Below are positions 1-6,044 of a stretch of DNA of 6,999 bases, piece by piece (the first letter of the stretch is position 1; every line of letters begins with the position of its first letter). Below the pieces are notes generated by a model that did no database searches, was not told the origin of the DNA, and worked only from the letters and a program-made list of their open reading frames with translations. The translations under genes and the position numbers were made by a program. This stretch comes from Alphaproteobacteria bacterium (GTDB taxonomy: Bacteria; Pseudomonadota; Alphaproteobacteria; UBA8366; JADFVY01), in contig JAOUMF010000101.1 of the NCBI GenBank assembly GCA_029881615.1, forward strand, positions 1-6,999, in the 5' to 3' direction.

Positions 1-855
1 CCATTCCGCCCGGTCCCGCGCAACAACGTTGAGAAGCCGATCATTCGGCAACTCGTCAACGTCGACCGCGCGGGCCGCCTTCAACATGGCACGAAATTCC
101 TTAACATCCTGTTCCTCTACAGAAACCGCCTCGGCCAGCGCCAGATAAACAGATGCGCGCTTCCCGCCCGATAGTTCCAGCGCCCGTTCATAATGCTGGC
201 GCGCGGCCTCGATGCTGCCGCCAGGCCGCGCGGCCTCAAAGGATACCATGAATTCATGGGCCGAGCCCATGTTGAAGGTTTCGTCGACGTCCAGCACCCG
301 CTGCACCAGCGCGCCCGCCGTGGGGAAGTCCGCGACCAGACCCAGATTGCCGGTATCGGCGCCCAGCGCCCCGGCCCAGCCGGCCCCGGCCAGATAGAGA
401 AACGGTGAATCCTTGGCGTTGGTCTGGGCCAACGTCGCGTCGCGGTCTGTCTTTAGCCCTTCCGTGAAACCCGGATAGCGTTGCTCCAGCGCGACCAGCG
501 CATAATCGCGCCCGCGGATGAACAGCCTGCTGGCGCGAGTTCTCAACTTGCGGCCGGCCTGAAGATCATCGACCTCGACCCGGTCGGCATCTTCCTTGAT
601 CAATAATGCATAAGCCAGAAAACCCGTCGCGGTGGCCTCCAGCAGGCCCGCGTGGTCCGGCGACACCTCCAGCAAACTCTCGTTGGTTTTCAACCCGAAT
701 GGAAGCGCCTCCTTGATAAGTTGCGGATCCTCGTCGGACGACCAGACTCCGCCGCCGCCACTGATCGCATCGCCGGCATAGTTGACGACAGTCTTCTTGA
801 TTGAACATCCGCCCAGCAGCACGGCCACCACGGCAAGGGTTAGCGTAAATCTCAT
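1..855 (-). CDS. TRAP transporter TatT-component family lipoprotein (C-terminus cut by window edge)
   Basis: This partial gene reads leftward from an ATG at 855-853 and stays open to the window edge, giving 285 visible residues. The N-terminus is a short lipoprotein signal: a hydrophobic stretch followed by the lipobox LLGGC with the lipidated Cys at residue 17, so the mature protein should be tethered to a membrane on the periplasmic side. The body is mostly helical and resembles the TatT (TRAP-T-associated) family: SDEDPQLIKEALPFGLKTNE (about 40-59), RLFIRGRDYALVALEQRYPG (110-129) and SPFLYLAGAGWAGAL (150-164) are in the expected order. Family members form TPR-like trimers proposed to assist periplasmic substrate-binding proteins of TRAP transporters. 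A helical repeat-like segment near residues 216-240 (AARQHYERALELSGGKRASV) fits this. No TRAP permease or binding protein is visible; they may lie beyond the left edge. The gene is divergent from the hydrolase on its right. Family assignment is from recognised sequence pattern, not a search. Confidence 0.84.
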   Translation of the reverse strand, partial: MRFTLTLAVVAVLLGGCSIKKTVVNYAGDAISGGGGVWSSDEDPQLIKEALPFGLKTNESLLEVSPDHAGLLEATATGFLAYALLIKEDADRVEVDDLQAGRKLRTRASRLFIRGRDYALVALEQRYPGFTEGLKTDRDATLAQTNAKDSPFLYLAGAGWAGALGADTGNLGLVADFPTAGALVQRVLDVDETFNMGSAHEFMVSFEAARPGGSIEAARQHYERALELSGGKRASVYLALAEAVSVEEQDVKEFRAMLKAARAVDVDELPNDRLLNVVARDRAEW

Positions 856-865
856 TTATCCGGTT

Positions 866-885
866 GCGCCCGCAGGCGCCCTCCT
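866..885 (-). promoter_or_regulatory. Distant Shine-Dalgarno plus small hairpin ahead of the TatT start
   Basis: Reading the minus strand, a strong ribosome-binding sequence AGGAGG lies at 885-880, but it is 24 bases from the ATG at 855, too far for normal use. Between them, GCGCC (879-875) and GGCGC (870-866) form a 5-bp GC stem around the loop TGCG. If the hairpin folds, the AGGAGG would sit about 10-11 unpaired bases from the ATG. Nearer the ATG only GGAT (861-858) resembles a ribosome site. The sequence elements are seen directly; their role is inferred. Confidence 0.35.
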
Positions 886-994
886 CGATCGTTCCGATCC
901 GGGGGATCAAAACAGCAAGGCCCGCCGGGCGTTTGGCAAATGCATTACTTCGGCGAGCATAAAGTTCAGGGTTCCTAGCAATAAACATGCAATC

Positions 995-1023
995 TTGACA
1001 AACGATGAATAATTGAACATAGT
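995..1023 (+). promoter_or_regulatory. Sigma70-type promoter for the alpha/beta hydrolase gene
   Basis: A perfect -35 hexamer TTGACA (995-1000) is followed by a 17-base spacer and CATAGT (1018-1023), which matches four of six positions of the -10 consensus. The surrounding bases are markedly AT-rich compared with the rest of the window. Transcription would start near 1030, leaving a leader of roughly 45-50 bases before the ATG at 1078. The call rests on hexamer match and position only. Confidence 0.5.
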
Positions 1024-1030
1024 TCATTAA
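1010..1030. promoter_or_regulatory. Palindrome overlapping the -10 region, operator-like
   Basis: TGAAC (1014-1018) and GTTCA (1022-1026) form a perfect inverted repeat around the centre ATA, and the symmetry continues imperfectly outward (7 of 9 positions per arm, 1010-1018 against 1022-1030). It covers the -10 hexamer of the proposed hydrolase promoter, the usual place for a repressor site. A direct repeat AATTGAA (1011-1017 and 1029-1035) overlaps it. No specific regulator is recognised from the motif. Confidence 0.35.
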
Positions 1031-1077
1031 TTGAATGTCGATAAATTGGGACTTTCCGGGGCATCGTGGAAACGCAC

Positions 1078-2052
1078 ATGATCAAGACTATTTTGAAAAA
1101 AATCCTGTCAGGCATAAAGATTTCGATTTTCCGGATTGGTCTTCCCGCCGTGATCCTCGGTGGCATGTCGGAAAACACGCAGGCCACCGGAACCGGTACC
1201 TGGCCGAACATTGCGATGCCGACGCTGGGCGGCAAGCAACTCTGGACCGACAGATATCTGTATTCAGGATGGCGCATTCAGGAAAACGCGATTACCGGTC
1301 ATTCACGGCTGCTGGATCCAGGCAATGTGCGGCGCTGCTGGGGCGCCTTCAACGCTTGCCGCGCACGGTTCGAACAAATTCGCGCGATTCGCGGTATCGA
1401 GCCCTATAAGGGCCACCTGGTAATTCTGGTGCATGGGCTGGGCCGGTCCCGCGTTTCCATGGGCGGAATGGAACGGGCACTATTATCCGCCGGCTATCAG
1501 GTCGCGGCCATCAGCTATTCCAGCACCCGACAGTCCGTCGCCCGCAATGCCGCCGGTCTCGCCGAATTGATCGAAAACCTTGAAGGTGTTGACCGGATTT
1601 CCTTCGTCACCCACAGCCTCGGCGGTCTGGTGGCGCGCAGCCTGCTGGCCCGCGAGGATATGCCATGGCGCAAGCGAATTGCGGTCAACGCATTGATCAT
1701 GACCGCGCCGCCCAGTCGCGGATCGCGCATGGCGGATGTTTTGCAATATGTACCCCCGGTGAACCTGATCCTGTGGCGGGGACTGTTCGATTCGCGGACC
1801 AGCACCGTCGCCACCCTGCCCACCCCAAACATTCCTTTCGCGATCATTGCCGCGGGGCGGGGCGGCACGGGCTGGAATCCACTACTTTCCGGTGACGACG
1901 ATCTGATCGTCTCGGTCGCGGAAACCCGACTCGACGGCGCGGATGGCTGGATGCGGGTAAACGGCATCCATGCCTTCGTGATGAATTATCCCGACAGCAT
2001 TGCAGCAACCCAGCATTTTCTGGAACATCGCCGTTTCGAAAAGCCCGCATAG
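1078..2052 (+). CDS. Exported or membrane-anchored alpha/beta hydrolase (lipase/esterase family)
   Basis: The 324-residue product has an alpha/beta-hydrolase fold with a lipase-like catalytic set. The N-terminus is basic (MIKTILKK) and then hydrophobic (about residues 15-30), with TQA at 35-37 as a possible cleavage point, so it is probably secreted to the periplasm or stays anchored. Residues 115-122 (VILVHGLG) give the oxyanion HG motif, THSLGG holds the nucleophile Ser180, GDDDLIVSV offers the acid (probably Asp275), and GIHAF offers His298. The region between the signal and residue 110 contains two cysteines (87 and 94) and is typical of long-N-terminus members. Substrate cannot be read from sequence; lipid or ester hydrolysis is the family expectation. 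The ATG at 1078 has GGA seven bases upstream; an in-frame GTG at 1066 with CGGGG four bases upstream is an alternative that adds METH. The gene has its own promoter and is divergent from the TatT-like gene. Confidence 0.85.
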   Translation: MIKTILKKILSGIKISIFRIGLPAVILGGMSENTQATGTGTWPNIAMPTLGGKQLWTDRYLYSGWRIQENAITGHSRLLDPGNVRRCWGAFNACRARFEQIRAIRGIEPYKGHLVILVHGLGRSRVSMGGMERALLSAGYQVAAISYSSTRQSVARNAAGLAELIENLEGVDRISFVTHSLGGLVARSLLAREDMPWRKRIAVNALIMTAPPSRGSRMADVLQYVPPVNLILWRGLFDSRTSTVATLPTPNIPFAIIAAGRGGTGWNPLLSGDDDLIVSVAETRLDGADGWMRVNGIHAFVMNYPDSIAATQHFLEHRRFEKPA

Positions 2053-2082
2053 AGCCAGTCTCGACGCATGCCACCGCCCTGC

Positions 2083-2103
2083 GACAATTCATCACAATTT
2101 GTC
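2083..2103. other. AT-rich imperfect hairpin after the hydrolase gene
   Basis: GACAATT (2083-2089) pairs with AATTTGTC (2096-2103) around the loop CATCAC, with one bulged T. A short T-rich run follows (TCTTTTCT, 2107-2114). It could be a weak terminator for the hydrolase transcript, but the stem is AT-rich and its right arm overlaps a candidate -35 hexamer for feoA, so it may equally be incidental or part of the promoter region. Confidence 0.25.
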
Positions 2104-2127
2104 CGGTCTTTTCTAAATGCAAATCAT
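2099..2127 (+). promoter_or_regulatory. Candidate feoAB promoter
   Basis: TTGTCC (2099-2104) as -35, a 17-base spacer and AATCAT (2122-2127) as -10 are the best-spaced pair ahead of feoA; the -10 matches four of six positions. An alternative pairs TTCATC (2088-2093) with TCTAAA (2112-2117) across 18 bases. In either reading the Fur-like box overlaps or closely follows the -10, consistent with iron-dependent repression. Both hexamer pairs are weak, so the exact promoter is uncertain. Confidence 0.35.
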
Positions 2128-2137
2128 TCTCATTCGC
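2119..2137. promoter_or_regulatory. Fur-like box upstream of feoAB
   Basis: The 19-mer GCAAATCATTCTCATTCGC matches the classical Fur consensus (GATAATGATAATCATTATC) at 12 of 19 positions, including the CATT core, and is partly self-complementary (six of nine arm positions). It ends 34 bases before the feoA start codon and overlaps the candidate -10. Feo operons are classic targets of iron-responsive repression, so the context supports it. In alphaproteobacteria a Fur, Mur or Irr/RirA-type regulator could be the actual binder; the sequence alone does not decide. Confidence 0.65.
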
Positions 2138-2171
2138 GGTACAAAGGGTATGTCCTTCATGGAGCGTCGCA

Positions 2172-2504
2172 ATGTACCGAAGAGAATATACCGAGATAAC
2201 CAGCCAGGATGTAGCCGTCGCCCCCGTCACGCTGGGGAAGGGCACCAAGGGCATGCGCGGAACCGTGATACGGGTCGGCGCCGCGGAAGGCGATCCGCAT
2301 TGTGAAATCGGCGCGGAACTGGAACGGCGGTTAATGGAAATCGGTTTCGTCGAGGGCGCATCGGTGGAAATTATCCATGAGGGATTTATCCGGCGCGACC
2401 CGATCGCCGTAAAACTGGACGACATGCGGGTGGCGCTGCGCCGCCGCGATGCCGAAGCGATCCTGGTGCGGGTCGCCCCCTCGAACGGCGGCAGCGCGAT
2501 CTGA
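2172..2504 (+). CDS. feoA: Ferrous iron transport protein A
   Basis: FeoA is a small cytosolic SH3-like protein that works with the FeoB channel in Fe(II) uptake. The 110-residue product carries the family core from about residue 20 to 101: a first strand GTVIRV (30-35), the signature ERRLMEIGFVEGASVEII (51-68), and a C-terminal segment with ALRRRDAEAILVRV (88-101). FeoA proteins are often 75-85 residues; here there is an N-terminal extension of about 18 residues before the core and a short tail. The start at 2172 is supported by GGAG at 2161-2164, seven bases upstream, and by the position of the Fur-like box. A shorter start at Met28 has some purine-rich sequence in front but would truncate the first strand region. 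The stop is two bases before the feoB ATG, so the pair is surely one transcript. Confidence 0.93.
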   Translation: MYRREYTEITSQDVAVAPVTLGKGTKGMRGTVIRVGAAEGDPHCEIGAELERRLMEIGFVEGASVEIIHEGFIRRDPIAVKLDDMRVALRRRDAEAILVRVAPSNGGSAI

Positions 2505-2506
2505 AC

Positions 2507-4381
2507 ATGTCCGAAAGCATTGCCGCCCCCGCGCGCATCGCCTTGGTGGGCAATCCGAATTGCGGCAAGACCGCGCTGTTCAACGCGCTGACCGGCAGCC
2601 GCCAGAAAGTCGGTAACTATCCGGGTGTCACCGTCGAGCGCAAGGAAGGCTCTTTCGTCACGCCGGGCGGCCACAGGGTCCAGGTGCTGGACCTGCCAGG
2701 CACCTATAGCCTGCGAGCGCGCAGCCCCGACGAAGCGGTTACCCGCGACGCGGTTCTGGGACGGCTGGCCGGCGAAACCCCTCCGGACCTTCTGGTCTGC
2801 GTCGCCGACGCCACGAATTTGCGGCTGGTGCTGCGGCTGGTGCTGGAACTGAAACAGGTTGGCCGGCCTGTCATGCTGGCCCTCAACATGTTCGACATCG
2901 CCAGCCATCGCGGCATCTCCATTGACACGGAAATGCTCTCGCGCGAGCTGGGAGTGCCCGTGGTAACCGCCATCGCCGTACGGCGCGGGGGTACCGCCGA
3001 CCTGTTGGACCGAATCGATCGAATTGCAAACGGCGAATCCCTGCCAACCGCCGCCGCCACCTGGCGCGAGCCGACGCGCTCGGAAATCGCCGCCGCCCAC
3101 CGCGAGGTCGAACGCATTATTGGCGTCAGCGTGCGGCCGCCGGCCCGGCCCGACACCTGGACGGCGCGGATCGACCAGATATTGCTGCATCCGGTATCCG
3201 GCATTGCCGTCCTTCTTGCGATCCTGTTCCTGATGTTTCAGGCGGTATTCACCTGGGCGGGTCCGGCGACGGACCTGATCGGCGGCGGCTTCGACGCGCT
3301 GTCCGCACTACTGGCGGCAAGCCTGCCGGAAGGCATGCTGCGCAGCCTGCTGACCGACGGCCTGATCTCCGGCATCGGAAGCGTGCTGGTCTTCCTGCCA
3401 CAGATCATGATCCTGTTCTTCTTCATCATCCTGCTGGAGGATCTGGGATATATGCCGCGGGCCGCCTTCCTGATGGACCGCATCATGGGTTACGCGGGGC
3501 TGCATGGCCGGGCCTTCATTCCGCTGCTGTCCAGCTTTGCCTGCGCGATCCCCGGCATCATGGCGGCCCGGGTGATCGACGGTCGCCGCGACCGGCTTGT
3601 CACCATCCTGATAGCGCCGCTGATGACCTGTTCGGCCCGAATTCCCGTCTATACCCTACTGATCTCCGCCTTCGTGCCCCGCGAGCAAGTGGGCGGAATC
3701 GTAAACCTGCAAGGTCTGGTGATGTTCGGCCTTTACGCCGCGGGAATCGTCAGCGCCTTCACCGTCGCCTTCGTGCTGCGCCGGCTTTTCTGGCGCGGCG
3801 AGGCGGACCATTTCATCATGGAACTGCCTTCCTACAAGCTGCCGGACCCGAAGAACGTGCTGATGGGCGTACTGCAACGCGCGCGCCTGTTCCTGCGGCG
3901 CGCCGGCACGATCATCCTGTCGATGATGCTGCTGATCTGGTTTCTCAGCTCGGTCCCGGGCGCGCCGGTGGACGCCACCGAACCGGCGATCAATTACAGC
4001 TTCGCCGGCATGATCGGCCACGCCATTCAGCCGCTGCTGGCGCCGATCGGCTTCACCTGGGAGATCGCCGTGGTGCTGATCGTCGGGGTCGCCGCGCGCG
4101 AGGTGGCGGTCGCCGGGCTGGGCACGGTCTATGCCGTCGCCGCCGGGCCGGAGACGACGGGCCTGCTGACCGACATGCTGGCGGCGCACTGGTCGCTCGG
4201 CACCGCGCTGGCCATGCTGGCCTGGTACGTGTTTGCGCCGCAATGCGTATCGACGCTCGCGGTGACCCGGCGCGAGACCAATTCCTGGCGCTGGCCCGTG
4301 GTGCAGTTCACCTACATGCTGACCCTGGCCTACATCGCCGCCTTCATAACCTACCGCATCGCCGGCGCCTTCGGCGGGTGA
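2507..4381 (+). CDS. feoB: Ferrous iron transporter B (GTP-dependent Fe(II) channel)
   Basis: FeoB is an inner-membrane Fe(II) transporter with an N-terminal G-protein domain. In 624 residues the G motifs are in order: G1 GNPNCGKT (15-22), G2 Thr42 in NYPGVTVE, G3 DLPG (62-65), G4 NMFD (127-130) and a G5-like AVRRGG (157-162). The membrane part starts near residue 228. It includes the Gate-type segments FACAIPG (344-350) with Cys346 and PLMTCSARIPVY (371-382) with Cys375, and the later FAPQCVSTLAVTRRET (576-591) with Cys580; the family's conserved cysteines are proposed to line the pore. It ends about 20 residues after the last membrane helix, so it lacks the C-terminal cytoplasmic extension of E. 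coli FeoB (about 770 residues), and no feoC follows. The stretch between G domain and first helix (about 171-227) also looks short. No good ribosome site precedes the ATG, so translation is probably coupled to feoA. Confidence 0.96.
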   Translation: MSESIAAPARIALVGNPNCGKTALFNALTGSRQKVGNYPGVTVERKEGSFVTPGGHRVQVLDLPGTYSLRARSPDEAVTRDAVLGRLAGETPPDLLVCVADATNLRLVLRLVLELKQVGRPVMLALNMFDIASHRGISIDTEMLSRELGVPVVTAIAVRRGGTADLLDRIDRIANGESLPTAAATWREPTRSEIAAAHREVERIIGVSVRPPARPDTWTARIDQILLHPVSGIAVLLAILFLMFQAVFTWAGPATDLIGGGFDALSALLAASLPEGMLRSLLTDGLISGIGSVLVFLPQIMILFFFIILLEDLGYMPRAAFLMDRIMGYAGLHGRAFIPLLSSFACAIPGIMAARVIDGRRDRLVTILIAPLMTCSARIPVYTLLISAFVPREQVGGIVNLQGLVMFGLYAAGIVSAFTVAFVLRRLFWRGEADHFIMELPSYKLPDPKNVLMGVLQRARLFLRRAGTIILSMMLLIWFLSSVPGAPVDATEPAINYSFAGMIGHAIQPLLAPIGFTWEIAVVLIVGVAAREVAVAGLGTVYAVAAGPETTGLLTDMLAAHWSLGTALAMLAWYVFAPQCVSTLAVTRRETNSWRWPVVQFTYMLTLAYIAAFITYRIAGAFGG

Positions 4382-4451
4382 CGTCCCGTTAACGAGTCCT
4401 GCACCCGAACGGCAGTACAGTCAGCGCGAAACCGTCGGGAGGCAGCAGACG

Positions 4452-5258
4452 ATGAGGACATTATCGGGACTAACGCTGGCGCTGGCCATATCCGCGGCCA
4501 CCGCACCGGCCGCCGCTGATTCCGGCATCCATCCCATCGTTCATGGCGGCAGCCGCATCCTATTGGGCGCCGCGATCGAAGATAGATGGCTTACGGCAGA
4601 AGAAACCTCGCCGCGACTGCGCGGGGGCGAGCGCTATCGCCACTACAGCCTGCTTCACCAACATGGCGCAAGCGAAGGGTCAGCCCCCATATCCGCCGGC
4701 GACCCCTGTCCTGAAACGATGCTGGTCGAAACGGTGACGCCGGAGGGCTTCGACACAGTGTCGGTGGCGGGCGAGTGGAACGCCCTGGTCCGGATTCCCA
4801 AGCGGCTGGATCCCGGCCTGCCGGTTTACCGCAAGGCAGCGGCAGACTGGCTGACGGGCCGGGGCCTGGAGACCCCGGCCGCGGAACTGGAGCAGGTCAT
4901 CCGCGTAGACCTGGAGGGCGACGGCGTGGACGAGGTGCTGCTGGCCGCCAACCACCGGGTTGCGCGCCAGGACGGCGACATTAGCCATGCGATGTCGGGC
5001 GACTATTCCTTCGTCCTGCTGCGGCGGCTCAAGGAAGGCAAGGTTGAGACGCTGGCCCTGGCGGACGTCATCCACGTGTCCCCATCGCCCGGCGACATAA
5101 ATTATTGGTACGGGATCGCCGCCATCCTCGACCTGAACGGCGATGGCGTCATGGAGATCATCGTGAAGAACGGCTATTACGAGGGCGAGGGCGTCGCGGT
5201 CTTCGCGGTAGAAGCGGGCAAGCCTAAATTAATCTTCGATGAAGGCTGCGGCGCCTGA
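4452..5258 (+). CDS. Exported protein of unknown function with two calcium-loop-like motifs
   Basis: I do not recognise a named family. The 268-residue product begins with a clear Sec signal peptide (MRT, then a hydrophobic alanine-rich stretch; likely cleavage after APAAA near residue 22), so it should be periplasmic or secreted. Two FG-GAP/EF-hand-like loops are visible: DLEGDGVDEVLLAAN (153-167) and DLNGDGVMEIIVKN (227-240), each with acidic or Asn side chains at loop positions 1, 3, 5 and 9 followed by a hydrophobic beta strand. This pattern is typical of VCBS/integrin-like repeats that bind Ca2+. Cys86 and Cys266 could form one disulfide. A strong ribosome site GGGAGG (4437-4442) lies nine bases before the ATG. 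The gene begins 70 bases after feoB with no obvious terminator between, so it may be transcribed with feoAB; whether it has any role in iron uptake is unknown. Its stop directly abuts the stop of the opposite-strand gene. Confidence 0.8.
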   Translation: MRTLSGLTLALAISAATAPAAADSGIHPIVHGGSRILLGAAIEDRWLTAEETSPRLRGGERYRHYSLLHQHGASEGSAPISAGDPCPETMLVETVTPEGFDTVSVAGEWNALVRIPKRLDPGLPVYRKAAADWLTGRGLETPAAELEQVIRVDLEGDGVDEVLLAANHRVARQDGDISHAMSGDYSFVLLRRLKEGKVETLALADVIHVSPSPGDINYWYGIAAILDLNGDGVMEIIVKNGYYEGEGVAVFAVEAGKPKLIFDEGCGA

Positions 5259-5261
5259 TCA
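5256..5261. other. Shared TGATCA giving both convergent stop codons
   Basis: The palindrome TGATCA supplies TGA for the plus-strand exported protein (5256-5258) and TGA for the minus-strand ceramidase-like gene (5261-5259). The two genes therefore end with zero bases between them, and there is no intergenic room for an intrinsic terminator. Confidence 0.9.
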
Positions 5262-6044
5262 CTTCTCCACCTCGCGCGGCCACCGCCGCATCATGGCCAG
5301 GATCGCCGCGGGGGCGCCGGCGGCGAATAGATGCTTGATCGTGTGGCCGCTGACCGCGCCGCCGGTCAGTTCGAAGATGCCATGGTCGTAATGTTCGAAC
5401 AGCTTGGCCAGGGCGTAGAAGGCCAGCGCAATGACCAGATAGCGCGCCCTCACATGGCGTCCCTCGGGGAACAGGTACAGCACCAGTGGGATCAGCACGA
5501 CCGGCCAGAACTGCACCAGCGCGTAGGCGCGCAAATCGCCGGCGCCGCGCATCTCGCCGTAATCCCACCAGAACACCGAGGCGGCGCCGCCCAGGACCAG
5601 CAGGTTAAGCCCCCGGCAGGCGACCCACCCCCGCGATACCCGGTCCGATAATACCGCGGCGACCAGCGCCATGAAGGCGATGGTCATCGGCAGCCGGTCC
5701 CAGAACAGCGTCGCACTGTTGGGATCGAGGTGGTACCAGGCCGAGCCCGGGCCGACCATGGCGACCCCGGCGAAGAAATAGGCGAAGGGCACCGGGTCGC
5801 CATCGCCCATCGATGGCACGCCGAACCAGCCGCGCCACAGCGCCCCCAGCCCGGCGAGCCCGACCAGCGTGAAGGGCAGGTTCGACATCACGTCGCCAAA
5901 TCGAGGAACGCCCAGCCAGCCGCGCCCGTCGGCAAGAAGATGATAGGCCGGGTCCTGGGGAATCGCCGGCACGAACAGAAATACTCCCGCCGCCGCCAGC
6001 GCGGTGAGCCCCCACAGCAGCGCCATCCGTTTCCCGCGCGCCAT
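5259..6044 (-). CDS. Alkaline ceramidase-like membrane hydrolase (CREST superfamily)
   Basis: This is a polytopic inner-membrane protein of 261 residues with about seven hydrophobic segments. It matches the alkaline ceramidase/phytoceramidase type, which uses zinc to hydrolyse an amide bond in lipids. The catalytic set seen is Ser101 and His105 in SAWYH, Asp116 in WDRLPM, and His234 and His238 in SGHTIKH. The S-x3-H, H-x10-D and H-x3-H spacings equal those I recall for human ACER3 (Ser77, His81, Asp92, His217, His221). Other segments are typical of bacterial members: DPAYHLLADGRG (31-42), FGDVMSNLPFTLVGLAGL (49-66) and LRAYALVQFWPVVLIPLVLY (171-190). The ATG at 6044 is chosen because GCAGGG lies just upstream and it overlaps the stop of a small upstream ORF (TGATG). 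An in-frame ATG at 6101 would add 19 polar residues without a ribosome site. The natural substrate is unknown; ceramide is not certain in a bacterium that may lack sphingolipids. Confidence 0.82.
   Translation of the reverse strand: MARGKRMALLWGLTALAAAGVFLFVPAIPQDPAYHLLADGRGWLGVPRFGDVMSNLPFTLVGLAGLGALWRGWFGVPSMGDGDPVPFAYFFAGVAMVGPGSAWYHLDPNSATLFWDRLPMTIAFMALVAAVLSDRVSRGWVACRGLNLLVLGGAASVFWWDYGEMRGAGDLRAYALVQFWPVVLIPLVLYLFPEGRHVRARYLVIALAFYALAKLFEHYDHGIFELTGGAVSGHTIKHLFAAGAPAAILAMMRRWPREVEK

Noticed and set aside
2111..2117. TTCTAAA as an Irr iron control element
   Set aside because: Only one half-site is present; the expected left half TTTAGAA at the right spacing is absent, so it is mentioned only as a possibility beside the Fur-like box.
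1844..3190. Long minus-strand open frame (448 codons) opposite the hydrolase end, feoA and the start of feoB
   Set aside because: Its product is low-complexity (rich in Arg, Gly, His and Gln) with no family signature, and it lies fully antisense to well-supported genes; such frames are common in GC-rich DNA.
3656..4243. Minus-strand frame of 195 codons inside feoB
   Set aside because: Composition is dominated by Arg, Gln, His and Asp, as expected from the antisense of membrane-helix codons; no start signal or homology pattern.
4387..4394. CGTTAACG palindrome just after feoB as a terminator or operator
   Set aside because: It is only eight bases with no loop and no T-tract; too short to support a call.
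4680..5075. Minus-strand frame of 131 codons within the exported-protein gene
   Set aside because: It is antisense to a gene with a signal peptide and strong ribosome site, and shows no recognisable domain.
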